From the NCBI GenBank assembly GCA_965234335.1, contig OZ248456.1, positions 124,001 to 188,000 of the forward strand: 64,000 nt of DNA, in the 5' to 3' direction. Shown in pieces: positions 30,211-39,257 of the stretch; position 1 is the stretch's first letter; each line of letters opens with the position of its first letter. Position numbers and translations under genes: made by a program. Origin of the DNA: Leadbetterella lacustris (lineage in GTDB: Bacteria; Bacteroidota; Bacteroidia; Cytophagales; Spirosomataceae). The notes under the pieces were generated by a model that saw only the letters and a program-made list of their open reading frames with translations, ran no database searches and was not told the origin of the DNA.

Positions 30211-30942
30211 TTAGATACTCAATATTTCGCAGGCTCGGCGTGAGGCATCTTGTTCAGCTTTCTTTTTGTTCCATCCGCTGCCCGAACTAATCACTTGAGC
30301 GTCTATCAAAACTTGAGCTATGAATTCTTTGCTATGGTTTTTCCCTTTTTCTTCAACTATAAGGAACTCAACTTTGCGGCCGTCTGCCTGAGCCCAACTG
30401 AGAATAGTAGATTTGTAATTGGTATTATTTGAGATAACTTCGTCAAGATCAAAATGATTTGAAAGGAGTTTAGAAATGATAAATTTTTTGGTGAAAGCAA
30501 ACCCTTTGTCCAAATAGATGGCTCCGATAAGTGCTTCCATAGCATCGCCGAACATAGAAGTCCGATGAAAATTACGATGTCCGTCGAATTCTATAAGTTT
30601 GTCTAAACCAATTCGTCTGGCCAAAACATTGAGGGATTCCCGGTTTACTATTCTAGACCGAATTTCAGTGAGGAAGCCCTCGTCTTTAAAAGGGTATTTT
30701 TTAAACAGAAATTCGGCTACCACCATTCCTAAAACAGAATCTCCCAAAAACTCTAAACGTTCATTTGATTCTTTAAAACTATTGATCCCGTTGTATTTAG
30801 AGGCTGAGGTATGCCTAAATGCCAACTGATAAAGTAGTTTATTTTTAGGCTTGGCCCCAATAATTTGCTCAATAGAATTTATGAACTCCTTCTGCTTAGG
30901 GTCTTTTGTTAAAAAACCTAGGATTGATTTTCCGAACTCCAT
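30211..30942 (-). CDS. rnc: Ribonuclease III
   Basis: Double-stranded RNA endonuclease for rRNA and mRNA processing, 243 residues. The catalytic signature is NERLEFLGDSVLGMVVAEFL, the second acidic site DAMEALIGAIYLDKG; the C-terminal dsRBD shows YKSTILSWAQADGRKVEFLI and GWNKKKAEQDASRRACEIL. It starts 33 bases after fabF, completing the acpP-fabF-rnc order that is standard in Bacteroidota. Confidence 0.93.
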   Translation of the reverse strand: MEFGKSILGFLTKDPKQKEFINSIEQIIGAKPKNKLLYQLAFRHTSASKYNGINSFKESNERLEFLGDSVLGMVVAEFLFKKYPFKDEGFLTEIRSRIVNRESLNVLARRIGLDKLIEFDGHRNFHRTSMFGDAMEALIGAIYLDKGFAFTKKFIISKLLSNHFDLDEVISNNTNYKSTILSWAQADGRKVEFLIVEEKGKNHSKEFIAQVLIDAQVISSGSGWNKKKAEQDASRRACEILSI

Positions 30943-30975
30943 TAGAAATGTTTTGACATGATGGCTGAGGTTTTA

Positions 30976-32223
30976 CTAAATTTTTCGGAATATAAGTGTT
31001 GCGTTGTGTCCACCAAATCCGAAACAATTACTCAAAACCACATTAAGTTTTTTAGCTTTAGCAACATTAGGAGTTAGGTCTATTCTTGGGTCTATAACTT
31101 CGTCAATATTGTTTAAGTTGATGGTTGGAGGAACCATTTGATGCTCAAGAGCTAGAATACCCGCAACCGACTCAATAGCACCTGCCCCACCCAAAAGGTG
31201 ACCGGTCATTGATTTGGTAGAGCTAATAGATACTTTATAGGCATGATCTCCGAACAATTGCTCAATGGCTTTAATTTCTTGTGGATCGCCGAGCGGTGTA
31301 GAAGTACCGTGGGTATTTATGTAGTCAACCTCCTCTGGGGCTATTTGTGCATCCTCAAGTGCATCCTTCATTGAAAGATAAGCTCCGTAGCCTTCAGGAT
31401 GTGGTGCTGTGATATGATAAGCGTCCGATGAAAAACCTCCACCAATAAGTTCACAGTAGATTTTTGCTCCACGGGCCTTGGCGTGTTCGTATTCTTCCAG
31501 AACGATTGCTCCGCCACCTTCGCCCAATACGAAGCCGTCTCTGTCTCTGTCGTAAGGACGAGAGGCCGTTTTAGGGTCGTCGTTTCTTTCTGAAAGGGCT
31601 TTCAAGGCATTGAATCCGCCGACACCAGACTGAGCAACGGTCGCCTCTGAACCCCCTGATATACAAGCTACTATACGACCTAATCTAATATAGTTAAAGG
31701 CATCAATGATGGCATTGTTGGCAGATGAGCAAGCCGAAACAGTTACGTAATTCGGCCCTCTGTATCCATGCTTTATGGAAATTTGACCTGAAACACCGTC
31801 AGCTATCATTTTGGGTATAAAGAATGGATTGAATCGCGGAGTGCCGTTTCCTTGAGCGAAACCTATCACTTCATCTTCAAAGGTTTTGAGACCACCTATA
31901 CCTGAACCCCAAATTACTCCAACTTTTTCTTTATTGACATTCTCATCAGTAAGTCCAGAATCAGCAATAGCTTGGTCGGCAATTACAACACCAAACTGGG
32001 TGAATAAGTCCATTTTCCGAGCGTCTTGTCTTGGAATAAAGTCTGTTACTTCGAAATTTTTCACTTCGCATGCAAACCTAGTTTTGAAATTGGTGGCATC
32101 GAAACGTGTGATAAAGTCACAACCACTGACGCCGTTTGAAAGGCCATTCCAAAATTCTTCGACGGTGTTACCGATGGGAGTAAGTGCTCCGAGTCCGGTA
32201 ACGACAACTCTTTTTAATGTCAT
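30976..32223 (-). CDS. fabF: 3-oxoacyl-ACP synthase II
   Basis: Condensing enzyme that elongates acyl-ACP with malonyl-ACP, 415 residues. The Cys-His-His site is visible: VSACSSANNAIID (Cys), YINTHGTSTPLGDPQE (His) and STKSMTGHLLGGAGAI (Lys and His). The N-terminus RVVVTGLGALTPIGNTVEEF fits the family. It lies 91 bases downstream of acpP and 33 upstream of rnc, on the same strand. Confidence 0.95.
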   Translation of the reverse strand: MTLKRVVVTGLGALTPIGNTVEEFWNGLSNGVSGCDFITRFDATNFKTRFACEVKNFEVTDFIPRQDARKMDLFTQFGVVIADQAIADSGLTDENVNKEKVGVIWGSGIGGLKTFEDEVIGFAQGNGTPRFNPFFIPKMIADGVSGQISIKHGYRGPNYVTVSACSSANNAIIDAFNYIRLGRIVACISGGSEATVAQSGVGGFNALKALSERNDDPKTASRPYDRDRDGFVLGEGGGAIVLEEYEHAKARGAKIYCELIGGGFSSDAYHITAPHPEGYGAYLSMKDALEDAQIAPEEVDYINTHGTSTPLGDPQEIKAIEQLFGDHAYKVSISSTKSMTGHLLGGAGAIESVAGILALEHQMVPPTINLNNIDEVIDPRIDLTPNVAKAKKLNVVLSNCFGFGGHNATLIFRKI

Positions 32224-32314
32224 ATTATTAGAAAATTAAAAGTTCAATACCCTATTGACAATGCAAATTAACATTTATCAATTGAATATTGAACTTAATT
32301 GAATGAGAAAATAA

Positions 32315-32551
32315 TTATTTAGCGTTTTCTTCTAAATAAGTTATGGCCTGACCTACAGTTTGGATGTTTTCTGCTTGGTCATCAGGAATAGAAACATTGA
32401 ATTCCTTCTCAAATTCCATTATTAACTCAACTGTGTCAAGCGAATCCGCTCCCAAGTCGTTTGTAAATGAGGCCTCAGCTGTAACTTCTGTCTCGTCAAC
32501 GCCAAGCTTCTCAACAATAATTTTCTTTACTTTAGATGCTATATCAGACAT
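32315..32551 (-). CDS. acpP: Acyl carrier protein
   Basis: A 78-residue carrier with the phosphopantetheine Ser in LGADSLDTVELIMEFE. The start is MSDIASKVKKIIVEKLGV at 32551; a longer in-frame reading reaching 32809 would add 86 hydrophobic residues and run into the divergent kdsA gene, so it is not used. First gene of the acpP-fabF-rnc cluster. Confidence 0.95.
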   Translation of the reverse strand: MSDIASKVKKIIVEKLGVDETEVTAEASFTNDLGADSLDTVELIMEFEKEFNVSIPDDQAENIQTVGQAITYLEENAK

Positions 32552-32581
32552 TTTAAAAATGTATTTTGGTGAAAAACACTG

Positions 32582-32613
32582 CAAAGAAATAGATTTTAAA
32601 TGAAACCAGCAAA
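32582..32613 (-). promoter_or_regulatory. Candidate acpP promoter
   Basis: On the minus strand TTTG (32610-32613), 20 bases, then TTTCTTTG (32582-32589), one base off the TAnnTTTG consensus, 30 bases upstream of the acpP start. Confidence 0.45.
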
Positions 32614-32681
32614 ATGAATCTATTTTTTTTGAATGAAAGATTGTTCGGATATTTACAGAAATTTTTAAAACAAAAACAATA

Positions 32682-33497
32682 ATGACACTAAAACTCATTA
32701 AAATAGCCAAATACGACAGAAATAACTTTTTCTTGATGGCGGGGCCTTGTGCCATTGAAGAGCGTGATTTGGCTCTGAGAATAGCGGAAAATATAAACAC
32801 AATCTGCACAAGGCTTGAAATTCCTTATATTTTCAAAGGAAGTTATAGAAAAGCCAACCGCACAAAGACTGACAGTTTTACTGGAATTGGCGACGAAAAG
32901 GCATTAAAAATACTAGAGGAAGTCGGCAAAACTTTTGGAATACCTACGGTAACCGACATCCACGAAACCAAAGAGGCAGAAATGGCCGCTGCTTATGTGG
33001 ATGTTTTACAAATACCAGCGTTTTTGTGCCGCCAAACAGAGCTTTTGGAAGCCGCAGCAAAAACAGGAAAAGCCGTAAATATCAAAAAAGGACAGTTTCT
33101 TTCAGGTGCATCGATGGGATTTGCGATAGAAAAAATAAAATCTGTAAACCCTGACGTGCAAGGCATGTTGACCGACAGGGGCAATAGTTTTGGTTACTCC
33201 GACTTGGTGGTGGATTACAGAAACCTCGTGGATATGAAAGAATTTGGAGCTCCAGTGGTGATGGACTGCACACATTCTCTTCAGAAGCCAAATCAGACCT
33301 CAGGCGTAACGGGCGGAAATCCAAAAATGATTAGTACTATAGCCAAAGCAGCAATAGCGGTTGGTGCTGATGGCCTTTTTATAGAAACGCATCCTGACCC
33401 TGCGAATGCGAAATCTGATGGAGCAAATATGCTTCATTTGGATAATTTGGAAAAACTTTTGGTGGACTTGGTAAGGATAAGAGAAGCGATTAGTTAA
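32682..33497 (+). CDS. kdsA: 3-deoxy-8-phosphooctulonate synthase
   Basis: Makes KDO-8-phosphate from PEP and arabinose 5-phosphate for lipopolysaccharide, 271 residues. Seen: FFLMAGPCAIEERDLALRIA, FKGSYRKANRTKTDSFTGIG, VTDIHETKEAEMAAAYVDVL, INIKKGQFL-type VNIKKGQFLSGASMGFAIEK, DRGNSFGYSDLVVDYRNL and VMDCTHSLQKPN, then GLFIETHPDPANAKSDG. Divergent from acpP with a 130-base shared gap. The 158-base gap after it has a short open tail (KATFRPQDQIDISELEMIKN) ending near 33615 that may be chance or a gene remnant. Confidence 0.94.
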   Translation: MTLKLIKIAKYDRNNFFLMAGPCAIEERDLALRIAENINTICTRLEIPYIFKGSYRKANRTKTDSFTGIGDEKALKILEEVGKTFGIPTVTDIHETKEAEMAAAYVDVLQIPAFLCRQTELLEAAAKTGKAVNIKKGQFLSGASMGFAIEKIKSVNPDVQGMLTDRGNSFGYSDLVVDYRNLVDMKEFGAPVVMDCTHSLQKPNQTSGVTGGNPKMISTIAKAAIAVGADGLFIETHPDPANAKSDGANMLHLDNLEKLLVDLVRIREAIS

Positions 33498-33655
33498 TTT
33501 GCTAATTTGTTACTTGAATGCACCCCACTTGATTCAAGCTAAAAAAGCAACCTTCCGACCACAAGACCAAATTGATATTTCGGAATTAGAAATGATTAAA
33601 AACGAAAAACAATAAATTTAGAAACAATATTTAAACTTAAACTTAAAAACTAACA

Positions 33656-34930
33656 ATGAAAAAAACTATCCTCTTGGCCGTTCTCGCTTCGTTTTCGGCC
33701 ATTGCCCAAAAAACCTATATCCAATGTGGAAATTTGATTGACACCCGAAACCAAAAGGTGCTGAAAGAGATGACTATTGTGGTAGAAGGAAACAAAATAG
33801 TGGAAGTAAAAAATGGCTTCCAGAAAGGTGAAAAAACAGATAATGTAATAGACCTAAGCAAAAAGTTTGTCATGCCCGGGCTCATAGACATGCACGTACA
33901 CATAGAAAGTCAAACTGCAAAAGATCAGTTTCAGAAAAGAATTCAATACAGCGAAGCTGATGTGGCTTTTGAATCACAAAAGTATGCCAATATTACGCTA
34001 ATGGCAGGTTTTACAACCGTCAGAGACATGGGCGGAACCAATGTAAACATTTCGCTCAGAAATGCCATCAATAGAGGTGCTGTGGTGGGTCCAAGGATTT
34101 TTACTTCCGGCAAAACTATAGCCACAACCGGTGGACACGGCGACCCGAGCAATGGCATAGGCTCAAAACTTACACTACCAGAGGACGCATCAAACGGCGT
34201 AATAAACTCAGCCGAAGAAGCCCGTAGAGCCGTTAGGCAGAGATACCAAGACGGGGCCGATTGGATAAAAATAACTGCCACAGGCGGCGTATTGAGCATT
34301 GCCAAAAATGGAAAAGGCCCGCAGTTTCAGGATGATGAACTAAATGCGTTAATAGCCACGGCAAAAGACTATGGATACGGAGTAGCTGCTCATGCACACG
34401 GGGCCGAGGGCATGAAACGTGCACTGCGTGCCGGTGTGACTACCATAGAGCACGGTTCGTTTCTTGACGATGAGTGTATAACTTTATTCAAAGAAAAAGG
34501 TGCGTATCTAGTGCCTACCATCATTGCTGGTAAAACAGCCTCTGACTCTGCAAAGATTCCTGGCTATTATCATCCGTTTGTGGTGAAAAAAGCTTTGGAA
34601 ACAGGGGTTTTAATACAAGATGCATTTGCGAGAGCTTATAAAGCAGGGGTGAAAATATGCTTCGGAACAGACGCTGGGGTGTTTCCGCATGGCTACAACG
34701 CCAAGGAGTTTATGTACATGACAGAAGCAGGTATGCCCATTATGGAAGCTTTAAAAGCTGCCACTATCACCAATGCTTTTGTGTTAGGTATGGAAAATGA
34801 GCTTGGTGCCATAGAAGTTGGCAAATTGGCTGATATTGTGGCCATAGACGAAGATCCCATTAAAGATGTAAAAGCTCTCATGAAAATGAGTTTTGTGATG
34901 AAAGATGGAAAGGTGTATAAATCAAAGTAA
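33656..34930 (+). CDS. Exported amidohydrolase (imidazolonepropionase-like / prolidase-type)
   Basis: Metal-dependent hydrolase, 424 residues with a signal peptide (KKTILLAVLASFSAIAQK). Amidohydrolase motifs: MPGLIDMHVHIESQT (HxH), FTTVRDMGGTNVNI, DWIKITATGGVLS (the lysine that is typically carboxylated), VAAHAHGAEGMKRALRAGVT then IEHGSF, and KICFGTDAGVFPHG (metal-binding Asp). C-terminal beta domain ends LADIVAIDEDPIKDVKALM. Resembles the Xaa-Pro/Xaa-Arg dipeptidase-like branch; the substrate is uncertain. It ends 16 bases before a shared terminator. Confidence 0.85.
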   Translation: MKKTILLAVLASFSAIAQKTYIQCGNLIDTRNQKVLKEMTIVVEGNKIVEVKNGFQKGEKTDNVIDLSKKFVMPGLIDMHVHIESQTAKDQFQKRIQYSEADVAFESQKYANITLMAGFTTVRDMGGTNVNISLRNAINRGAVVGPRIFTSGKTIATTGGHGDPSNGIGSKLTLPEDASNGVINSAEEARRAVRQRYQDGADWIKITATGGVLSIAKNGKGPQFQDDELNALIATAKDYGYGVAAHAHGAEGMKRALRAGVTTIEHGSFLDDECITLFKEKGAYLVPTIIAGKTASDSAKIPGYYHPFVVKKALETGVLIQDAFARAYKAGVKICFGTDAGVFPHGYNAKEFMYMTEAGMPIMEALKAATITNAFVLGMENELGAIEVGKLADIVAIDEDPIKDVKALMKMSFVMKDGKVYKSK

Positions 34931-34946
34931 TTCTTTTTTCTAACCC

Positions 34947-34981
34947 AAAAACCCTTCTGAGTATTCTTAGAAGGGTTTTTT
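34947..34981. terminator. Bidirectional intrinsic terminator
   Basis: AAAACCCTTCT, loop gagtattctt, AGAAGGGTTTT then more T. It serves the convergent amidohydrolase and cytochrome genes. Confidence 0.85.
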
Positions 34982-35006
34982 TGTGATTCAGAAGTTTTTG
35001 AACCTG

Positions 35007-37262
35007 CTATTTATCAAAGTCTGTTTCAAGCAGCAGTTTTTCGTTTAAAACACCACTCCCCTCTGGTTTAAATGCTCTCATTTTCTTTACTTCTGCAGCA
35101 GTAATTCTTTTAGGTTCTTTGGCGTAGGCGTTTTGAGTAAAAGCTATTATGTTTACTATGTCTTGATCGCTAACCGAAGTATTATTGAGCAGTGCTGGCA
35201 TTTCATTGTTTAATTCATAACGCTTTCCGCCCACGTGCATTGGGCCACTAATGCCATGCAGAATTATGGCCGCAAGTCGATTCATAGAACCATCGATATA
35301 TTCCGAACCTTTCAGTGGCGGTGCTAGGTTTTCTATTCCGTTGCCATCGGCACCATGACAAGTAGCACAAATAGACCTAAACAGTTGCAAACCTTTGGTG
35401 CGGGTATCCACTTCATTTTTGGTTTTAACAAAAATCGGATTTAACTCTTTCTTTTGTCTGTTGCCAATGGCAAGATTCAGGTTTGATTTCAAATTGTCAT
35501 TTGGCGTCATTTTAGTGATAAAAATTGACTCCTTACCGTCCAGACTATTCGTTACGGCTTCTTGAAAAACATTATCAGCACTATATTTCTTTTCGATTAT
35601 TGAAAGCGTAGGCATGAAATTATTCTCAGAAACATTTACCCAAGAACCCAAAGACATGGCCAAATATAAGTCGATGGTTTCGTTATTTTGAGTCTGTAGA
35701 AATGCTACCAAGGTCTTGAATTTTGTGACATTTACTTCAAGAGCGTATTTTTCTAATAGCCCCAAAACATGTGCTACGGTTTCAGGTTGTTTGGACTTCT
35801 TGGCTATTTCATCCAAAACATTGAAAGAAAGGGCATTGAGGCCTTCTAAAACATATAGGGCATGTATTTCAGTTGCAAATTCGTTGTTTATTTTTGTAAG
35901 ATTTCTCAGCTCTTTTATGACTGTTAAATCTTTCTTTAAAATCAACAGGTGTTGAGCACGGTCTCTAATCCAGCCGTTGGGATGGCTCAATAAATTTACC
36001 AAGTCCTTACTGTTAGCCTTGCCAAAATCAGGAATTTCCGAGCGTTTGATTGTTTTATGGGTCACCTTTAATATGCGGCCGGCATTTTGGAGTGTATCCA
36101 ACTTCTTTTTAGCCAAGAGTTCGGTTAAATATTGTGAAATATATGCTTTGTGTTGTATGATTCCCCGGTGCATATCTACAATATACATGGCTCCATCTGG
36201 CCCATTATAGAGGTTAACTGGCCTAAAACCTTCGTCTTTCGATGCTATGAATTCTTTCCCAGCAATGGCTTTCTTAGCAGATATTTTAGTGTTTTTTATA
36301 TCAAGAACACTCCTCGTAATAAGATTGGCCTCGGGTACACATACAAAAGCATTTTGATTATACGACAAGGGAAAAGCCGAGCCACGGTTTACCAAAGGCC
36401 CACAAGAAGCCGTAACTTCTTTCAGAAATCCATTCTCGTCTAAAGTACCTTTGGTATAACCTCTATTTACGGCAGTTGCGTGAATAGGGTAAACTCTATT
36501 GTCTGTAATTCTTTGATTTTCAGACGACTTTGGTCTAAAGTATTTGTTTTTTATGATTCTGTTAGGCAACACAAAGTCGCTTTGAAGCTGCGTGCTGTTG
36601 TTGTTATAATACAGCCTTCCGAAGTTATCCTTGGTGATTCCCCATTGCCCACGACGCGAGGTAGGTTCTTTGAGCCATTTGCCGTTCTGCAGGCGATATC
36701 TGAAATTATAGTCGGCATTGTAAATCCAGTTGTCGATGTTCATCATGAGACCATTGGACGCATGCTCCACGTTTCCACCTTCGGCATAAATAGGGTCAAC
36801 GAGCGTCTTTTTGCCCGGTTTGTCGTTTTTTATTTCAACAAACCAAAGTTTGGGGCCATCAACATACAACAAACCACCATAAACCAGGGCCAGGGCACGG
36901 GGAAGAACCAATTTGTCGAGGAAAACTTTTGAATTATCCACCACCCCGTCTTTATCTAAATCTTCCAAAATAGAGATTTTGCCAACGGGTTCCTCCTCTC
37001 CTATTCCTTCCAGATTGGGCATATAACCTATCATTTGCGTTACCCACATTCTACCTTTATTGTCAAAATCTAATGCTACCGGAGCCTTTATGTGGTTTTC
37101 TGACGCAATTATTTTTAGGTCAAAACCTTCCTCAATGGTGTACTCGTCCAATGAAATATTCAGCTCGAAAATTTCGATTTTTTTGAAGCCCAAAAATGTA
37201 CAGACTATAAGAAGGAAAACGAATATTGAATAGGCTAATCGCCTAGATTTTAATTTATGCAT
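35007..37262 (-). CDS. PVC-type haem-binding membrane-bound dehydrogenase-like protein with C-terminal cytochrome c
   Basis: A 751-residue exported protein (hydrophobic segment RRLAYSIFVFLLIVCTFLGF). The N-terminal ~370 residues form a beta-propeller of the type found in large Planctomycete dehydrogenase-like proteins: APVALDFDNKGRMWVTQMIG, PVGKISILEDLDKDGVVDN, VYGGLLYVDGPKLWFVE. Residues ~410-620 look like helical HEAT-type repeats (LLSHPNGWIRDRAQHLLI). The C-terminal ~110 residues are a c-type cytochrome: haem motif CATCHG in FRSICATCHGADGNG, with the distal Met likely in NEMPALLNN. Likely oxidises sugars or similar substrates in the periplasm; the reaction is unknown. Monocistronic. Confidence 0.78.
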   Translation of the reverse strand: MHKLKSRRLAYSIFVFLLIVCTFLGFKKIEIFELNISLDEYTIEEGFDLKIIASENHIKAPVALDFDNKGRMWVTQMIGYMPNLEGIGEEEPVGKISILEDLDKDGVVDNSKVFLDKLVLPRALALVYGGLLYVDGPKLWFVEIKNDKPGKKTLVDPIYAEGGNVEHASNGLMMNIDNWIYNADYNFRYRLQNGKWLKEPTSRRGQWGITKDNFGRLYYNNNSTQLQSDFVLPNRIIKNKYFRPKSSENQRITDNRVYPIHATAVNRGYTKGTLDENGFLKEVTASCGPLVNRGSAFPLSYNQNAFVCVPEANLITRSVLDIKNTKISAKKAIAGKEFIASKDEGFRPVNLYNGPDGAMYIVDMHRGIIQHKAYISQYLTELLAKKKLDTLQNAGRILKVTHKTIKRSEIPDFGKANSKDLVNLLSHPNGWIRDRAQHLLILKKDLTVIKELRNLTKINNEFATEIHALYVLEGLNALSFNVLDEIAKKSKQPETVAHVLGLLEKYALEVNVTKFKTLVAFLQTQNNETIDLYLAMSLGSWVNVSENNFMPTLSIIEKKYSADNVFQEAVTNSLDGKESIFITKMTPNDNLKSNLNLAIGNRQKKELNPIFVKTKNEVDTRTKGLQLFRSICATCHGADGNGIENLAPPLKGSEYIDGSMNRLAAIILHGISGPMHVGGKRYELNNEMPALLNNTSVSDQDIVNIIAFTQNAYAKEPKRITAAEVKKMRAFKPEGSGVLNEKLLLETDFDK

Positions 37263-37684
37263 ACCTTTAAAACTGAAAAGGAAGGGTGATGTTTTGTTTG
37301 AAAAACGAATATTAGCTCAAAAATAGATTTCAGCAACATATTCTGGACAAAACTATACTTAATGACGCCCAAAGACTACCTCAAAAGGTTCATATAGTGG
37401 TGAAATTTTGTCAGTTTATTTGAAGTATTAAGCAAATTTGAAATTGAAAGCGGTTCTTGATTCACAAATTCTGAACCTTCTCGGCTCTAATTCTTTTGAA
37501 ATAGTGCTGAAAACAAGAAGACTTCATAAATCTTAAAATCTAATTTTTCAGAAATCAAAAGGTTTGATATTGGTAAATTGTAGAGCTATTTATTCGCCAA
37601 ATGAGCAATAGACTTTGAACAATAAGAATAACAAGGAGGTTTAAGCTTTGGCATCATCAGCATTCCAATTCAAAGAAACAAAAT
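37263..37684. other. Intergenic gap, no gene seen
   Basis: AT-rich, with stop codons in all frames. A purine-rich aaggaggt at 37634-37640 lies 45 bases before the glutathione peroxidase start, too far to be its ribosome binding site, and no fitting start codon lies at the right distance in frame. No hairpin or repeat stands out. Confidence 0.6.
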
Positions 37685-38164
37685 ATGGATTTTTACGATT
37701 TAAAGACCAAAACACCTTCTGGCAAGGTTATAGAAATGGCCGAGTTTAAAGACAAAGCAGTTTTGATAGTAAATACCGCTACCAAATGTGGCCTCGCACC
37801 TCAGTTTGATGGTCTTGAAAAACTGCACCAAACCTATGGCAAAGATGGACTTGTAGTGCTGGGTTTTCCTTGTAATCAATTCTTAAATCAAGAACCCGAA
37901 TCGAATAAAACCGTAGAGGAAGCGTGTAGAATAAATCACGGAGTCACATTTCAGCTCACTGAAAAAGTGGATGTCAACGGAAAAAATACGGATCCTATAT
38001 TCAAGTTTTTGAAAGATAAGTTGGGCGGCACTTTGGGCAGTGCCATTAAGTGGAATTTTACAAAATTTTTGATTACTCCGCAAGGCAAACCTTTCAAAAG
38101 ATATGCACCCACCACTGCCCCAAGTGAGATTGAGGGAGATATTAGACTGGTATTGAAAAAATAG
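37685..38164 (+). CDS. Glutathione peroxidase-family thiol peroxidase
   Basis: Reduces peroxides, 159 residues, the usual length. The active site is NTATKCGLAPQFDGLEKL with a peroxidatic Cys in place of selenocysteine; the other catalytic parts are FPCNQFLNQEPES (Gln) and AIKWNFTKFLITPQG (Trp, Asn). The second Cys in GFPCNQF and the lack of a glutathione-binding surface suggest thioredoxin as reductant, which is known for many bacterial members. Monocistronic; the hairpin at 38178-38215 follows. Confidence 0.88.
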   Translation: MDFYDLKTKTPSGKVIEMAEFKDKAVLIVNTATKCGLAPQFDGLEKLHQTYGKDGLVVLGFPCNQFLNQEPESNKTVEEACRINHGVTFQLTEKVDVNGKNTDPIFKFLKDKLGGTLGSAIKWNFTKFLITPQGKPFKRYAPTTAPSEIEGDIRLVLKK

Positions 38165-38177
38165 GGGAAGTTCAAAC

Positions 38178-38215
38178 CTCACCCCCCGCCCTCTCCACAG
38201 GAGAGGGGGTTTGTT
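38178..38215. terminator. GC-rich hairpin between convergent genes
   Basis: CCCTCTCC-aca-GGAGAGGG extended by flanking cacccc/gggg, followed by gtttg. It lies between the convergent glutathione peroxidase and sugar isomerase-like genes and may terminate both. Its ccctctccacaggagaggg wording is also seen in many bacterial repeats. Confidence 0.55.
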
Positions 38216-38229
38216 TGGTGATATATTTT

Positions 38230-39075
38230 TTACAAACTCTTCAAAAACTGTATGCTTTTAGGCACATTTTCTAGTTCTTTATTACTTTCGTCTTCAATAA
38301 AATAATGTTGGATACCTACTTTTTTCGAAAGTTTAAAAATTTTCTTCCAATCGGCTTGGCCTGTGCCTAGCACCACGTCGTTTTCGGCGGGTTCGTGGCC
38401 CGACCCATCACCAACAACACCTTTTCTGAGGTCTTTTACGTGCATCAGTTTCCAGCGGTTACCGTATCTTTTCAACAATTCTTGTGGCGATGCTGCCCCT
38501 CCACCGTGAATAGTCCAAAGCACGTCCATTTCAAATGAAACATATTTGGGGTCAGTGTTTTGGATAATATAATCCATGTAGGTGCCTTTATCATGTGGCC
38601 TGAACTCATACCCGTGGTCGTGATAACAGAAAGTAATTCCGTTTTCAGCCAACACTTTTCCGCCGGCATTAAAAACCTCCACCGCTTTTTTGGTATCTTC
38701 CAGCGTAAAGTCATTGCCTTTGTGAGGAATCCACGCACACATCACATATTTTGCACCCAAGGCTTTGGCTTTGTCTGCCACAGCTTGCGGGTTTTTTTGT
38801 AATTCCTCAAAACTACAGCCCGTAGAAGGAATACTGATACCCCGGTCATTGCACATTTTCTTGAATTCTTCAGGAGTTTGTCCTTTTTGTGGTCCACCTT
38901 CTAGCTCGGTAAAGCCCATTTTCTGGATAATATCCAAGGTTTGTTCTACGCCTTTAGGGAAATGATTGCGGAACGTATATGCCTGTACACCTAGCGGATA
39001 GGTATAAAGTTTTTTCTGTGAAAAGCCTGGCAGACTAATCATTGAAAGTAAAAAAATAAAACTGAGTTTTTTCAT
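38230..39075 (-). CDS. Sugar phosphate isomerase/epimerase-like TIM-barrel protein (exported)
   Basis: Xylose isomerase-like TIM barrel, 281 residues from the chosen start at 39075, which gives a clean signal peptide MKKLSFIFLLSMISLPGFS. A longer frame begins at 39156 but adds a basic segment without sense. Barrel motifs: YTFRNHFPKGVEQTLDIIQK, ITFCYHDHGYEFR (His, metal site), FEMDVLWTIHGG (Asp) and WKLMHVKDLRKG (His). These metal ligands fit sugar isomerase-like enzymes. Function beyond family is open. It may be involved in sugar catabolism together with the Planctomycete-type genes, but it is not in their operon. Confidence 0.8.
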   Translation of the reverse strand: MKKLSFIFLLSMISLPGFSQKKLYTYPLGVQAYTFRNHFPKGVEQTLDIIQKMGFTELEGGPQKGQTPEEFKKMCNDRGISIPSTGCSFEELQKNPQAVADKAKALGAKYVMCAWIPHKGNDFTLEDTKKAVEVFNAGGKVLAENGITFCYHDHGYEFRPHDKGTYMDYIIQNTDPKYVSFEMDVLWTIHGGGAASPQELLKRYGNRWKLMHVKDLRKGVVGDGSGHEPAENDVVLGTGQADWKKIFKLSKKVGIQHYFIEDESNKELENVPKSIQFLKSL

Positions 39076-39257
39076 TTTGGTTAAATGGTTGAATTGAGTT
39101 TTAAATTTAAACACAAAAAGTCGGAATTGATTTATGTTCTTACTTTTTTTCATCATCTCAAATTTTCAGTTGTCGTGAAGGATTTATTTGTGCGAAGCCA
39201 AATTCTCAATTGCACACCGCACAGTTTTCTAATATCTTTGTGGCTTAATCAGAAAAT

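Noticed and set aside
32315..32809. 164-codon frame covering acyl carrier protein
   Set aside because: The first 86 codons run through the promoter gap and overlap kdsA; only the last 78 residues are a carrier protein.
37634..37640. aaggaggt as a ribosome binding site for glutathione peroxidase
   Set aside because: It is 45 bases before the start codon, and nearby alternative start codons are out of frame.
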